Source of the DNA: Marinifilum flexuosum
Lineage (GTDB): Bacteria > Bacteroidota > Bacteroidia > Bacteroidales > Marinifilaceae
NCBI RefSeq assembly: GCF_003610555.1
Contig: NZ_RAPQ01000008.1
Span: 1,914,490-1,978,489, forward strand
Length of the DNA stretch: 64,000 nt
Direction of reading: 5' to 3'
Shown: positions 23,976 through 33,697 of the stretch, piece by piece
How positions within the stretch are numbered: position 1 is the stretch's first letter
Layout of the letters: every line of letters starts with the position of its first letter
Notes under the pieces: generated by a model
What the model saw: only the letters and a program-made list of their open reading frames with translations
What the model was told of the DNA's origin: nothing
The model's database searches: none
Position numbers and translations under genes: made by a program

Positions 23976-26669
23976 ATGAAAAAGAATTTTTTCATATTGG
24001 TATTGTTGTGTGCAAGTTTTATGACTTTTGCACAGGAGAATGTCAATCTTAAAGGAATCGTTACGGATGATTCTGGTAAGGCCATTGAAATGGCTAATGT
24101 AATTGCAATAAATGCGGAGACGAACTTGTTGGAATCGTATTGTGTTACCAATCATAGTGGTTTGTATAAGGTGAAGTTGAAGTCGGGTTCGGTGTACAAT
24201 ATTAAGGTGAGTTTTATTGGCTATGAAGCTAAAGAATTCCGATACGAAGCTACTACAGAAGATGGAAGTCATGATTTGAGCATGTCGGAAGAGAACAGCA
24301 TGTTGAACGAGGTTGATGTGACTTACACCATGCCTGTAATGGTGAAAGGTGATACCATTGTATACGATACTGATTCGTTTACTGTGGGAACCGAGCGTAA
24401 ACTGAAAGATGTTCTGGTTACTCTGCCAGGGGTGGAGATGAATGAGGATGGACAGATTGAGGTAGAGGGGAAGCAGGTGCAAAAAGTGATGGTGGAAGGA
24501 AAGGATTTCTTCGATGGCGATTCTAAAATTGCTGCCGATAACATTCCTGCCGATGCAGTAAGCAAGGTTGAAGTACTAAGAAACTACAATGAAATTGGCC
24601 AAATGAGAGGCCTTACCAACGACGAGGATAATATTGCTTTGAATATTAGACTGAAGAAAGGGAAGGATAAATTTTGGTTTGGTGAGTTCACTCTTGGTGC
24701 AGGTCCTGATGAGAAGTATTTGGCGCATCCAAAATTGTTTTATTACAGCCCCAAATTCAGTTTAAACCTGATTACCGATGCCAATAATATTGGTGAGGTT
24801 CCTTTTACCCGGAGAGATTTCATGAATTTTACGGGTGGTTTTAGAGGTTTTAATCCAGGAGGAGGAAGTTCCATTAGCGTGGGAGGGAATTCTTTGGGAA
24901 TTTCTACAGCTCAAAATAACCGTGCCAAGGATATCGAAACCAGGTTTGCAGCTTTGAACTTTAGTTATGAGTTGAAAGATAACTGGGATATTGGAGGGTT
25001 TGGAATCTATTCTTACACCGGGACCTTAATGGAAACACAAAAAATAACTACCTACGAGTTAGAGGATAAACAATCGCAGGTGGAGAAAAGCATTAGCAGG
25101 AACGATCAGGATGTAGAGTTGGGTTTGTTCAAGTTCAATTCGGTGTATAAGCCAAATGCAAACTTCCAGTTTGATTACGACATTTTTGTGAAGCAATCGG
25201 ACGATGATGAGGAAGAAGAAGTGGAGTCGACGGTTAATGATGAATTGGATAGAATTTACCAGTTGAAACAACAGGAGCCGATTACTTTGCAACAATCCGC
25301 TAAAATCTATTACACGGCAAATGATAAGAACATATTTGCTTTCGAAGGTCAGCATTTGTATCAAAACGAGGATCCGTTTTACAATTCAGTTCGTGATGAG
25401 TTTGCATTTACTGACTTATTTCCGATAGATAATTCGGTGAGTTTCTACAATATGAATCAGGAGAAGAGAATTGTTACCAATAAAGTAGATGCAAAACTAG
25501 ATTACTATTTGGTAACCGGAGACAAGAGCAACTTGCAGTTTACCTTGGGAACTACTCAGAATCATCAGAATTACGATACGGAGATATTCCAAAAGTTGGA
25601 TGATGAATCTGATTTGGAAATGGCAGGCGATGAATTCAAGAACGATGTGAAATTTAATGTTTCTGATCTGTTTTTCGGATTTCACTACAAATTGAAGGCG
25701 GGGATGTTCACTTTTAATCCTGGGTTTACAGTTCACCAATACGAAACCAAGAGCACACAGCATGACAATAAAGTTAAGGACGATTTGACTTCTGTTTTGC
25801 CAGATGTTTATATCAATATGCAGTTAAAGAAATCGGAAAATTTGCGATTCAACTACAGAATTACCAGAACCTTTACCGATGTGTCGAAATATGCAGAGGC
25901 TTTTGTGTTGAACAATTACAATTCGGTATACAGTGGAAATCCTGAATTGGAAAGCGCTTTAAAACACAATGTATCTCTGAACTTCTTTAGTTTTAACATG
26001 TTCAATTTTACCCACATGTTTGCGAATATCAGCTATACTAAAAGTATTGAAGGGTTCAAGAACAATGTGATTCCTATGGGTATTAACCAGATCAATTCAA
26101 CCATTAATTCTGATTTGTCGGATGAGTCATTAAGCGCCAATGCGAGATACCAACGAACATACAAGAATATAAAAATATCGGCTAAAGCTAATGTTTCCTG
26201 GAGCGAGAACAACAATTTGGTGAATTCTCAGCCAACAAAATCGGAGTCATTTAATCAGAACTATACAGGATCTATTGGTACGAACTTTAAGAATGCTCCA
26301 AATATTGAATTTGGATACAAGTATAGCATCAATAAATACGATAGAGGAGCCACTACAAGTACTTATTATACCAAGCGTCCATTTGCAAGATTAGATATGG
26401 CTTTCCTGAAAAACTTTATTCTTACGGCAGACTACGATTTTTATTCTTATACCGATAAGGACAAGACCATAGAGAATGAGTATAGTTTTTTAGAAGCTGA
26501 TTTAACCTACAGAAAAAAGGATAGTAAATGGGAGTTTGGTATCAAAGGAAAGAATCTGCTGGATACGGATTCTTTGGATAGAAATAGTGAGAACGATTTT
26601 TCCTTTACTTCGTCAACCTACTTTGTGCAGCCAAGGTATTTCTTGTTTACGGTGAAGTATGACATTTAA
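23976..26669 (+). CDS. Outer-membrane beta-barrel protein with carboxypeptidase-like domain (TonB-dependent receptor-like)
   Basis: Signal peptide (about 1-19, ending TFAQ), a CarboxypepD_reg-like beta sandwich (about 22-95; LKGIVTDDSGKAIEMANV), a plug-like region (about 110-215; LKDVLVTLPGVEMNEDGQIEVEGKQV is typical, here cited by position 134-159), and a long barrel domain of the OMP_b-brl_3 type to residue 897, ending in FTVKYDI with an aromatic-rich last strand. No TonB box is evident. Partnered with the GLPGLI gene upstream. The cargo, metal, peptide or glycan, is not indicated. The charged loop EDDDEEEEVE near 415 stands out. Confidence 0.87.
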   Translation: MKKNFFILVLLCASFMTFAQENVNLKGIVTDDSGKAIEMANVIAINAETNLLESYCVTNHSGLYKVKLKSGSVYNIKVSFIGYEAKEFRYEATTEDGSHDLSMSEENSMLNEVDVTYTMPVMVKGDTIVYDTDSFTVGTERKLKDVLVTLPGVEMNEDGQIEVEGKQVQKVMVEGKDFFDGDSKIAADNIPADAVSKVEVLRNYNEIGQMRGLTNDEDNIALNIRLKKGKDKFWFGEFTLGAGPDEKYLAHPKLFYYSPKFSLNLITDANNIGEVPFTRRDFMNFTGGFRGFNPGGGSSISVGGNSLGISTAQNNRAKDIETRFAALNFSYELKDNWDIGGFGIYSYTGTLMETQKITTYELEDKQSQVEKSISRNDQDVELGLFKFNSVYKPNANFQFDYDIFVKQSDDDEEEEVESTVNDELDRIYQLKQQEPITLQQSAKIYYTANDKNIFAFEGQHLYQNEDPFYNSVRDEFAFTDLFPIDNSVSFYNMNQEKRIVTNKVDAKLDYYLVTGDKSNLQFTLGTTQNHQNYDTEIFQKLDDESDLEMAGDEFKNDVKFNVSDLFFGFHYKLKAGMFTFNPGFTVHQYETKSTQHDNKVKDDLTSVLPDVYINMQLKKSENLRFNYRITRTFTDVSKYAEAFVLNNYNSVYSGNPELESALKHNVSLNFFSFNMFNFTHMFANISYTKSIEGFKNNVIPMGINQINSTINSDLSDESLSANARYQRTYKNIKISAKANVSWSENNNLVNSQPTKSESFNQNYTGSIGTNFKNAPNIEFGYKYSINKYDRGATTSTYYTKRPFARLDMAFLKNFILTADYDFYSYTDKDKTIENEYSFLEADLTYRKKDSKWEFGIKGKNLLDTDSLDRNSENDFSFTSSTYFVQPRYFLFTVKYDI

Positions 26670-26686
26670 ATCAATTACGAACTTTT

Positions 26687-26732
26687 AATTACGAATTACG
26701 ATAGAAATTAGCCCTTCTCGTAATTCGTAATT
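26687..26732. terminator. Shared bidirectional terminator-like inverted repeat
   Basis: Perfect 15-bp arms (26687-26701 and 26718-26732; AATTACGAATTACGA and complement) lie between the convergent barrel gene and aroE and reach into the aroE stop codon. The arms also contain direct AATTACGA repeats, a common Bacteroidota intergenic motif. Confidence 0.55.
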
Positions 26733-27474
26733 ATAATTCGTTCCAGATTTCCCAATTCTTCTCAGCTTGCAGATGAAGCATTTTTAAACCATTGTGCATT
26801 TTGGCTCCTTGTTCTGCACCTTTTTTCATGAATAGTGTTTCGGCCGGGTTGTACACCAAATCGTAAAGAAAGTGTTCCTTACTTAAATGTTGGTATGGAA
26901 TGTTCGGGCAAGTATCATCTTTTGGAAATGTACCCAAGGGAGAGCAGTTAACGATTAACTTGTAATCCTCCATGGTTTCCTGTGTCAATTCCTCGTAGGT
27001 GAATTGGTTTTCTTTGGCTGATCGACTCACAAAGCGATATTCGATACCCAAATCTTCCAAACCTCCAGCTACTGCTTTCGATGCTCCACCTGTTCCAAGA
27101 ATCAAGGCTTTTGGTCGTTTTTCTCCAATAAATTCCTTTAGTGATTCCTGAAAACCGTAAATATCAGTATTGAATCCTTTCAGTTTTATTTCATTACCAT
27201 TTTTAATAATCTGAACAGAGTTTACAGCACCCAGCTTTTCTGCTAAAGGATCGATTTCATCCAAAAATGGAATTACTTCTTCTTTGTATGGAATGGTTAC
27301 ACAAAAGCCTTTGAGGCGATTGTTTTCGTCCAAAATTTTAGGCAACTCCTGAATGGAAGGAAGCTCAAAGTTCAAAAATTCAGCTTCGATATTTAAGTCA
27401 GTAAATTTCTCTTCGAAGTATTTTTTCGAGAAGGAATGTCCCAAAGGATATCCAAGAATGCCGTAGGTGTTCAT
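26731..27474 (-). CDS. aroE: Shikimate dehydrogenase
   Basis: Reduces 3-dehydroshikimate to shikimate with NADPH in the aromatic amino acid pathway. Shikimate-binding GHSFSK with Ser14 and Ser16, catalytic Lys64 (IPYKEEVIPF) and Asp104 (GFNTDIYGF), and the nucleotide loop GTGGASKA (127-134) are intact. At 247 aa it is slightly short but complete, as is normal for Bacteroidota AroE. It is the last gene of the operon TPR-DUF368-aroE. Confidence 0.95.
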   Translation of the reverse strand: MNTYGILGYPLGHSFSKKYFEEKFTDLNIEAEFLNFELPSIQELPKILDENNRLKGFCVTIPYKEEVIPFLDEIDPLAEKLGAVNSVQIIKNGNEIKLKGFNTDIYGFQESLKEFIGEKRPKALILGTGGASKAVAGGLEDLGIEYRFVSRSAKENQFTYEELTQETMEDYKLIVNCSPLGTFPKDDTCPNIPYQHLSKEHFLYDLVYNPAETLFMKKGAEQGAKMHNGLKMLHLQAEKNWEIWNEL

Positions 27475-27503
27475 TGTGGTTAATTCAAATTAATAGTTGA
27501 TGT

Positions 27504-28439
27504 TTATTTTGATTCTTCCGGAGAATATTTTTCCATAATCCAAATTAGCAAGAATCCAGCCAGAGCCAAAATTAAAGCAAAGTACAGTTGGGAATCTTGC
27601 GCTTGAATCGACTCAAAGGTTCCAGGTAGAATGTTCTTTTGAAGTACAGGAATAACCTCTCCATGCCTATCAATTCTTGTGGTAATGGTTTCTTTCCAAG
27701 GCCATACCTTGTTTAATGATCCAATCATGAATCCTGAAAGCAAACCAATGGTCATGTTGTGATATTTTTTAAGCAACCAGCTTAATAGGTGAGAGAAGCT
27801 TAGGATACCCACTCCTGCACCTGCGGCCACGGTTGCAATCACATCAACTTTAAAATTGCTCAAAGCGCTTAGGATATGATTGTATGATCCTAATAAGACC
27901 AGGATGAATGCTCCTGAGATTCCTGGAAGAATCATGGCACAAATTGCCAAAGCGCCGGATAGAAATAAAAACCAGTAACTGGTTGGAGCCTCGGCCGGTG
28001 TTAATTCGACAACCATATAGGCTATAACAGTACCAATAATCATGGCAATGATGGTTCTGGCTTTCCATTCTGTAATTTTTCGGGCAACCACAATTGCCGA
28101 AGCTACGATTAGACCAAAAAAGAACGACCAAATTAAAATGGGTTGAGTTTCTAGCAAGTTTTTCACGATCTTAGCCAATGTATAGAAACTAAATCCAATA
28201 CCAGATAATAAGGCCAAAAGAAAATTACCATTAATAGCTTTCCAGAAATCTTTCAGCTTAAACTGCAAAAGAAGTTTGATAGAACTTAGGTTTACTGATT
28301 TAATGGTATTGATTAATTCTTCGTAGATTCCAGTAATAAAAGCAATGGTTCCACCCGAAACTCCAGGTACCACGTCAGCAGCTCCCATACCCATACCTTT
28401 TAGGGCAATAAGAACATAATCTTTAATTTTTCTAGGCAT
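27504..28439 (-). CDS. DUF368 membrane protein (PopT-type polyprenyl-phosphate transporter family)
   Basis: Polytopic membrane protein of about 311 aa with roughly eight helices and the duplicated small-residue motif (GMGMGAADVVPGVSGG near the N-terminus; ILPGISGAFILVLLG in the second half) that defines DUF368. Members of this family were shown to recycle undecaprenyl phosphate across the membrane. The ATG at 28439 is chosen since MPRKIKDYVLIALKG is the conserved start; an upstream start would add ten residues. It lies 38 bp after the TPR gene and 29 bp before aroE. Confidence 0.88.
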   Translation of the reverse strand: MPRKIKDYVLIALKGMGMGAADVVPGVSGGTIAFITGIYEELINTIKSVNLSSIKLLLQFKLKDFWKAINGNFLLALLSGIGFSFYTLAKIVKNLLETQPILIWSFFFGLIVASAIVVARKITEWKARTIIAMIIGTVIAYMVVELTPAEAPTSYWFLFLSGALAICAMILPGISGAFILVLLGSYNHILSALSNFKVDVIATVAAGAGVGILSFSHLLSWLLKKYHNMTIGLLSGFMIGSLNKVWPWKETITTRIDRHGEVIPVLQKNILPGTFESIQAQDSQLYFALILALAGFLLIWIMEKYSPEESK

Positions 28440-28477
28440 AATTGTTTTGTGCGTGAAATTAAGTAGCAATATATTTT

Positions 28478-29884
28478 CTATGCGGAATAAGCCGCTATAA
28501 TCTTCTTGAATTGTGAGTTTTCTTCCAGTTCAGGAAACTGAAGGAAGATTTCATTCAGGTTTTCGGCATCAATATCCGTTGATTTCTTGATGTAATGCTC
28601 TGTTGCATTTAAATCGCCCGAAAGCATGTAATAAGCAGCCAAATTGTTTAAAAGTTCCGGCGAATCAGGATTGTATCCACAACTCTCTAAAAGAACATCA
28701 ATGGCAGTTTCAACCTTTTCATTTCTATGGTAGAATTCTGCAAGAGTGATCGAGAAAGTTGGATCGTAAGGATCTAAATCAATGGCTTCGCGAAAGGCGC
28801 GAACTGCTTTTTGTGGAGTTTCTGATCTCGAATAAGCGGATGCCAAAGCAAACCAATAATCAGGATTGTCGCTATCTAGTTTATTAGCCTTTTCAAGATA
28901 AACCAAGCTCTCATCAATTTTATCCTGGTACATTAAAATCAATCCCATTCCAAACCATGGATCAGGAAGTTCTTCGTTTGTTTTTATGGCAGTTTCGTAA
29001 TAGTTTAACGCTTGATCGTACTCGTTCAATTTTTCGAAACATTCGCCAATATAAGAATAGGTTGAAGCATGATCATCTTCAAATTCTAAATATTCAATGT
29101 AGAGCTTTATTGCCTCCTCAAATTTGCCAGAATTCGCAAGTGCATTTGCCAGATTAAAGTATGCCTTACTGTGCTGTGGATTTACTGCCAAAGCAAACTC
29201 GTAAGCTTCTATTGCTTTAGGAAACGTCGCCATGCGATTGTAAACAATTCCGATATTGTACCAGGCATTATCTGAGAAAGGGTTAATGTCGAGAAATTTA
29301 CTGTAGGTTTTAATACTTTTCTCATCCAAACCAAGCTTCTCGTAGCAATATCCCAGCTCAAAAAGTACTTCGGAATCTTCCTCGTTCAGTCTTAATGCTT
29401 CTTCTAAATATCCAATTGCCAAATCGAATTGGTTTAGTTGTTCGAAAGCCATTGCAATTCTGAAAAGAAGATCTTCTCTGTTTTCGTGATCTTTCTTTAA
29501 AGCTTCGTCGAATTGTTTTTTAGCACTTTTGTGTTTTCCCATCAGGTTATAGATGTTGCCTTTTAAAAGCCAAATCTCCTTGTTGGATGATTCTATTCCC
29601 TGAACTTTATTTAGGATTGCCAGTGCTTCGAGATGTTGCCCACGATTGATTAATACCTGGGCTTTTTTAATTTGAATTGAAATGGCAGTAGGATGCTGCT
29701 TACTAGCAATGGTGGTAACTTTCACCGCATCGCTATATTTATTTTTTTCGATATAATGATCTATGATGTTTTCAAATTCATGAACATCAAAGTAGTAAAG
29801 CTCATTCGCTTTAATCATTTCCTCATATCTACTTACAATCGTAAGCACATCACCATCAAGATAGTTTTCTGTATTATCTATCAT
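28478..29884 (-). CDS. Tetratricopeptide repeat protein
   Basis: A cytoplasmic (no signal peptide) protein of 468 aa built almost wholly of about twelve TPR motifs, for example ADLLFRIAMAF-type helices with AIGYLEEALRLNEEDSEVL and AWYNIGIVYNRMATFPKAIEAYE-like units. It should form a protein-binding superhelix; its partner is unknown. First gene of the operon with DUF368 and aroE, preceded by a well-formed promoter at 29913-29942. Confidence 0.88.
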   Translation of the reverse strand: MIDNTENYLDGDVLTIVSRYEEMIKANELYYFDVHEFENIIDHYIEKNKYSDAVKVTTIASKQHPTAISIQIKKAQVLINRGQHLEALAILNKVQGIESSNKEIWLLKGNIYNLMGKHKSAKKQFDEALKKDHENREDLLFRIAMAFEQLNQFDLAIGYLEEALRLNEEDSEVLFELGYCYEKLGLDEKSIKTYSKFLDINPFSDNAWYNIGIVYNRMATFPKAIEAYEFALAVNPQHSKAYFNLANALANSGKFEEAIKLYIEYLEFEDDHASTYSYIGECFEKLNEYDQALNYYETAIKTNEELPDPWFGMGLILMYQDKIDESLVYLEKANKLDSDNPDYWFALASAYSRSETPQKAVRAFREAIDLDPYDPTFSITLAEFYHRNEKVETAIDVLLESCGYNPDSPELLNNLAAYYMLSGDLNATEHYIKKSTDIDAENLNEIFLQFPELEENSQFKKIIAAYSA

Positions 29885-29912
29885 TTATCAAATTAAAATG
29901 ATTACTGCATTG

Positions 29913-29942
29913 CAAAAGTAGGATTAATTTTAAAAATACCAA
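29913..29942 (-). promoter_or_regulatory. Promoter of the TPR-DUF368-aroE operon
   Basis: On the minus strand TTG (29942-29940) and TACTTTTG (29920-29913) are 19 bp apart, a near-perfect Bacteroidota sigma-A promoter, with a leader of about 20 nt. Confidence 0.65.
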
Positions 29943-30005
29943 GTTGTAAGATATTAACAAAGTAGGTGTTTTTATCACTGAAATATTGGCATTAGCCTAA
30001 AAATA

Positions 30006-30030
30006 AAAGGTCTTGCATGGCAAGACCTTT
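30006..30030 (-). terminator. Intrinsic terminator of the DUF4301 gene
   Basis: Perfect 11-bp stem AAAGGTCTTGC/GCAAGACCTTT with ATG loop; on the minus strand it is followed by TTATTTTT. Only 6 bp past the stop codon at 30036. Confidence 0.85.
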
Positions 30031-30035
30031 GTTGA

Positions 30036-31592
30036 TTATAAGTTTCTGTGTTCTATTCGTAATAAGTCGAAAACTGTTTTTACCGGGTTAAAGGTGATGA
30101 TAGGAACCTCAGCAAATATGGTGTTCCAGTCAGACATTGCACCATTCCACAAACCTGGCAACTCCATGGCTTTTAAATCTCTTCCATTGTTTGATTTTTC
30201 CGAAATAAAACCAGTTTGAGGATCGATAAATTTGCTTAAATCAAACTTGTTTCCCTGGTAATCCTTGGTTCCACAAATCAAATCAACTGGGTTGAAGTGA
30301 GTGGCTCTTTCAAAAATGTTTTTCTGTCTAACATCCGATTTGTCAATTTGAGAACCTTCAACAATTTGTAATGAAACAGAACCATCGGTATTTCTAGCCC
30401 AGAAAGGTCCTCCACCTGGTTCGCCCTCGTTTTTCACCATTCCGCATACACGAATTGGTCTGTTGAATTTATCGAATAAGTACTTTTTAACCTTATCAGG
30501 ATTATCCCTTTTTAAGCTGGCTGGATGTGTAGTACAAAGTTTCTCTTCAAGGAAAGTCAACATTTCGGTAAGAATATCTTCAGAGATATCCTTGTCCTCT
30601 TCCAATAATTTTAAATAATCGAAAAGGATTGATTGATTTTCCAATAATAGACCTGCTAAAACTTTCTTAAACTTGTAAGTAGTTTCTTTTAATCTGTCTG
30701 GAACTACATTGTCTATATTTTTAACGAAAATTATATCAGCTTTAAGCTCGTTCAGATTTTCAATTAATGCGCCATGCCCTCCTGGACGAAACAGAATTGA
30801 TCCATCTTCGTTACGGAAAGGTTCGTTGTTAATATCAACTGCGATTGTATCTGTAGAAGATTTTTGAACAGAATACGATACACTTAAGTTGCCTTGATAT
30901 TTTTCTTCGAAGGTATCTTTGGTTTTGTTGTAGCGATCCTGAAACAATTTTTTGTGATCTTCAGAGACAGTTAAATGAATATTGGCATTCCCAGCTTCAT
31001 CTTTTGCATAATTCAGTGCTTCAACCAAATGTTCTTCGAAAGCTGTTCTTGAATAATGCTTGTATCTATGGAATTTCAACAATCCTTTCGGCAAGTTACC
31101 GTAATTTAGACCCTTGCTATTAAGAAACATCGATAAAATTTCCTTGAATTTATTTTTGTCGGCCATTTTATCCAAGTCCAATCCTTCTTCAGTCATTGCG
31201 TTTTTAAGGTCACCGTAAAAGGCAAAATCTTCCAAGCGATCAAAGAAATTGAACATGGTTTCGGGCCCCTTATTGCATAAGAATTTCAGGTATTCATCTT
31301 CAGTGTCCTGATATGTGTTTAGAAAATCGTAAAGGATTTTAAACATTCTTGATGCTGCACCAGAGGCAGGAACAAACTTTAAAAGTTCTAGATTTTTAGA
31401 ATGTGTGTTATACACTTCTTCATAAATCTCAAGTTCGTCATCTTGAATTTTGGTAATACCGTCTTCAATAGTAGCCGGTTTTTTCAGTTTCATCTTCGGA
31501 AAGCCATTTTTAAAATTGCCAATCTGTTCTTCGATTTTTTCAACAGAAATTCCTTTAGATTGAAATTGAGATAAATCTTGTTCTGAAAACAT
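30036..31592 (-). CDS. DUF4301 family protein, probable nucleotidyltransferase fold
   Basis: Matches the Bacteroidota family DUF4301 (518 aa, no signal peptide). Although listed as unknown, its motifs are those of sugar-nucleotide pyrophosphorylases in order: a P-loop-like PASGAASRM (75-83), LPKGLLKFH around 168-175 in the place of the activating Lys motif, then RPGGHGALIENL (269-280) and VKNIDNV (290-296), like the GGHG and NxDN motifs of UDP-sugar pyrophosphorylases. Later, GGPFWARNTDG fits the product-binding part. I therefore infer a sugar-1-phosphate nucleotidyltransferase-like activity; substrate unknown. Single gene with its own terminator. Confidence 0.82.
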   Translation of the reverse strand: MFSEQDLSQFQSKGISVEKIEEQIGNFKNGFPKMKLKKPATIEDGITKIQDDELEIYEEVYNTHSKNLELLKFVPASGAASRMFKILYDFLNTYQDTEDEYLKFLCNKGPETMFNFFDRLEDFAFYGDLKNAMTEEGLDLDKMADKNKFKEILSMFLNSKGLNYGNLPKGLLKFHRYKHYSRTAFEEHLVEALNYAKDEAGNANIHLTVSEDHKKLFQDRYNKTKDTFEEKYQGNLSVSYSVQKSSTDTIAVDINNEPFRNEDGSILFRPGGHGALIENLNELKADIIFVKNIDNVVPDRLKETTYKFKKVLAGLLLENQSILFDYLKLLEEDKDISEDILTEMLTFLEEKLCTTHPASLKRDNPDKVKKYLFDKFNRPIRVCGMVKNEGEPGGGPFWARNTDGSVSLQIVEGSQIDKSDVRQKNIFERATHFNPVDLICGTKDYQGNKFDLSKFIDPQTGFISEKSNNGRDLKAMELPGLWNGAMSDWNTIFAEVPIITFNPVKTVFDLLRIEHRNL

Positions 31593-31786
31593 GGTTAAAG
31601 TTTTATTAAAGTGTCCGAGGCAAGATAAAGAATACTTTCATAAAAAGAAAAGGCCTATAGCTTTAATTATGAAAAAAATATTCAATGTAGTGGATTTGTT
31701 TTAATCGTAAAAGAATAGGATTAGTAATCAGTCTGTATTCTATATACATTACCTGTAGATTAGGAATTAAAGTAGAATTGTTAAGG

Positions 31787-31815
31787 TTTGATTTAAAATT
31801 CTATTTGTACTTTTG
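31787..31815 (+). promoter_or_regulatory. Promoter of the TIGR01212 radical SAM gene
   Basis: TTTG at 31787-31790 and TACTTTTG at 31808-31815. The -7 box is perfect; spacing of 17 bp is slightly short. It lies 18 bp before the ATG. Confidence 0.5.
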
Positions 31816-31833
31816 TCGCAAAATAAATAACAA

Positions 31834-32781
31834 ATGACTGACATTACTTACCCGTGGGGACATGAGGGACGTTACAACGATTTTCCTTCTTATTTTAAAA
31901 CCAGATTTGCTGAAAGAATTCAAAAGGTATCAATCGATGCTGGCTTTACCTGTCCTAATCGAGATGGGAGTAAGGGTGTTGGTGGTTGTACATATTGTAA
32001 CAACAATAGTTTTAATCCAGCCTATTGCAGTCCACGCAAATCAATTACAACCCAAATTGAGGAAGGTATTGATTTTTTTAAGGCCAAATACAAAACACAG
32101 AAATATCTGGCCTATTTTCAGGCGTACTCAAATACATATGGTCATATCGATAAGATAAAAGAACTGTATGAAGAAGCTTTGGCTCACGAGAAGGTAGTAG
32201 GCTTGGTTATTGGAACAAGACCTGATTGTGTAAGTGATGAGGTGTTGGATTATTTGGAAGAGCTTGCTAAGAGCAATTATATTGCGATTGAGTATGGTGT
32301 TGAATCAGCGAATGATGAAGCTTTGCTGGCTATTAATCGTGGGCATACTTACATTGAGGCAGAAAGGACCATTCAAAGAACAGCCAATCGCGGTATTCAT
32401 ATAGGTGTTCACTTGGTAAATGGCTTGCCTCATGATAGCAAGGAAGATATGCTGAATCACGCAGTTGAAATATCGAAACTGCCTATTGAAACATTAAAAT
32501 TGCATCAGCTTCAAATTCTTAGAAACACTCAAATGGCTAAGGAATATGAGCAAACCCCTGAGCGATTTTACATGTTCGAACTCGATGAGTATTTGGATTT
32601 TATTGTGAATGTAATCGAGAGAATAAATCCTGATGTGATGTTGGAACGCTTTACCAACCAGGCTCCTCCTGGATGGTTGATAGCTCCAAAGTGGGGCATT
32701 AAAAATTATCAGTTCGTAAACAAACTGAATAATCTTTTAAAAGCGAGAAATACTTGGCAGGGCAAGTTGTTCGAGAAATAA
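31834..32781 (+). CDS. TIGR01212 family radical SAM protein (YhcC-like)
   Basis: Radical SAM enzyme of 315 aa. Its iron-sulfur cysteines are C40, C52 and C55 (C-x11-C-x2-C), an unusual spacing that is typical for TIGR01212 proteins, whereas most radical SAM enzymes have C-x3-C-x2-C. Further family motifs are the N-terminal YPWGHEGRYNDFP, YFQAYSNTY, IGTRPDC and EYGVES. The family reaction is unknown; some members lie near tRNA modification genes. It has its own promoter. Confidence 0.9.
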   Translation: MTDITYPWGHEGRYNDFPSYFKTRFAERIQKVSIDAGFTCPNRDGSKGVGGCTYCNNNSFNPAYCSPRKSITTQIEEGIDFFKAKYKTQKYLAYFQAYSNTYGHIDKIKELYEEALAHEKVVGLVIGTRPDCVSDEVLDYLEELAKSNYIAIEYGVESANDEALLAINRGHTYIEAERTIQRTANRGIHIGVHLVNGLPHDSKEDMLNHAVEISKLPIETLKLHQLQILRNTQMAKEYEQTPERFYMFELDEYLDFIVNVIERINPDVMLERFTNQAPPGWLIAPKWGIKNYQFVNKLNNLLKARNTWQGKLFEK

Positions 32782-32859
32782 AGTTTAGAGAGCTAACAGT
32801 GTTTCAATCCTGTCAGGATCTTGTTTTGAATCAATTAAATTACGGAACAGCGAACGTAT

Positions 32860-33585
32860 TTACTGAATTTGCTTCAGAACATCGGCACCTTTTTTATATC
32901 CCATTTTAACCGATGTTTGAATGTCTTTTACGGCGCCATTTTTGTCACCATTCTTTAGTTTGGCAATTCCACGTGCATAATATGCTCTGTCGAGTTTTTG
33001 ATCTATTTTAATGGCTTTGTTGTAATACTTAATGGCATCATTAAAATCGCCTGTGCAATCAAGCGAAACGGCTTTGTTATAATACACGCCAGAGGAATTT
33101 AAGCCAATCTTCATGGAATGGTTATAATCAGCAATGGCTCCTTTGTAATCTTCGATGTAATATTTGCATATGCCACGATAGTGATATGCTTTAATATTTC
33201 GAGGATTAATATTTAAGACATGTGAATAATCTTTTATAGCTTGCTTGTAATTTTTTTGATTCTCATAAAGAATGGCACGGTTTAAATAGGCTTCTTCCTC
33301 AAATTTCTGTTTGCCAATTACAACATTTAAATCTTTTATGGCAACCCGGTTGTTGTTAAGGTATGAATATGCAATGGCACGATTAAAGTATGCAGGCAAG
33401 TAGTTTTTATCCTCTTTTATAATTGAAGTAAAATGCTTGACAGCTTCTTTGAATTTCTTGTCTGCCAGCAATTCAATCCCTTTCTCGTTTTGTCTGTCTT
33501 GCTTTGATTTTTCGCAATTTGTAAACAAAAAGATGAATCCGAATAACAACAAATATTTAAAAGTCGTTTGGTAAAATGGTTTCAT
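32860..33585 (-). CDS. TPR lipoprotein
   Basis: Signal peptide with a lipobox (FLFTNC, Cys24) followed by EKSKQ, then five or six TPR repeats (about 35-225; for example AYFNRAIAYSYLNNNRVAIKD, AYHYRGICKYYIEDYKGAIAD, AYYARGIAKLKNGDKNGAV). It should be an outer- or inner-membrane anchored scaffold; the partner is not indicated. It follows the convergent TIGR01212 gene and precedes the YgiQ gene, with no operon link. Confidence 0.85.
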   Translation of the reverse strand: MKPFYQTTFKYLLLFGFIFLFTNCEKSKQDRQNEKGIELLADKKFKEAVKHFTSIIKEDKNYLPAYFNRAIAYSYLNNNRVAIKDLNVVIGKQKFEEEAYLNRAILYENQKNYKQAIKDYSHVLNINPRNIKAYHYRGICKYYIEDYKGAIADYNHSMKIGLNSSGVYYNKAVSLDCTGDFNDAIKYYNKAIKIDQKLDRAYYARGIAKLKNGDKNGAVKDIQTSVKMGYKKGADVLKQIQ

Positions 33586-33697
33586 AAATTAAGCTTAGAG
33601 TTTGAACACCTAATGTACAACTATATAGAAGAATAATAAAATATTACCTATTTAATGTCATTAAAAATATTATTAACAGTGTTTATTGTTTGTTAAA

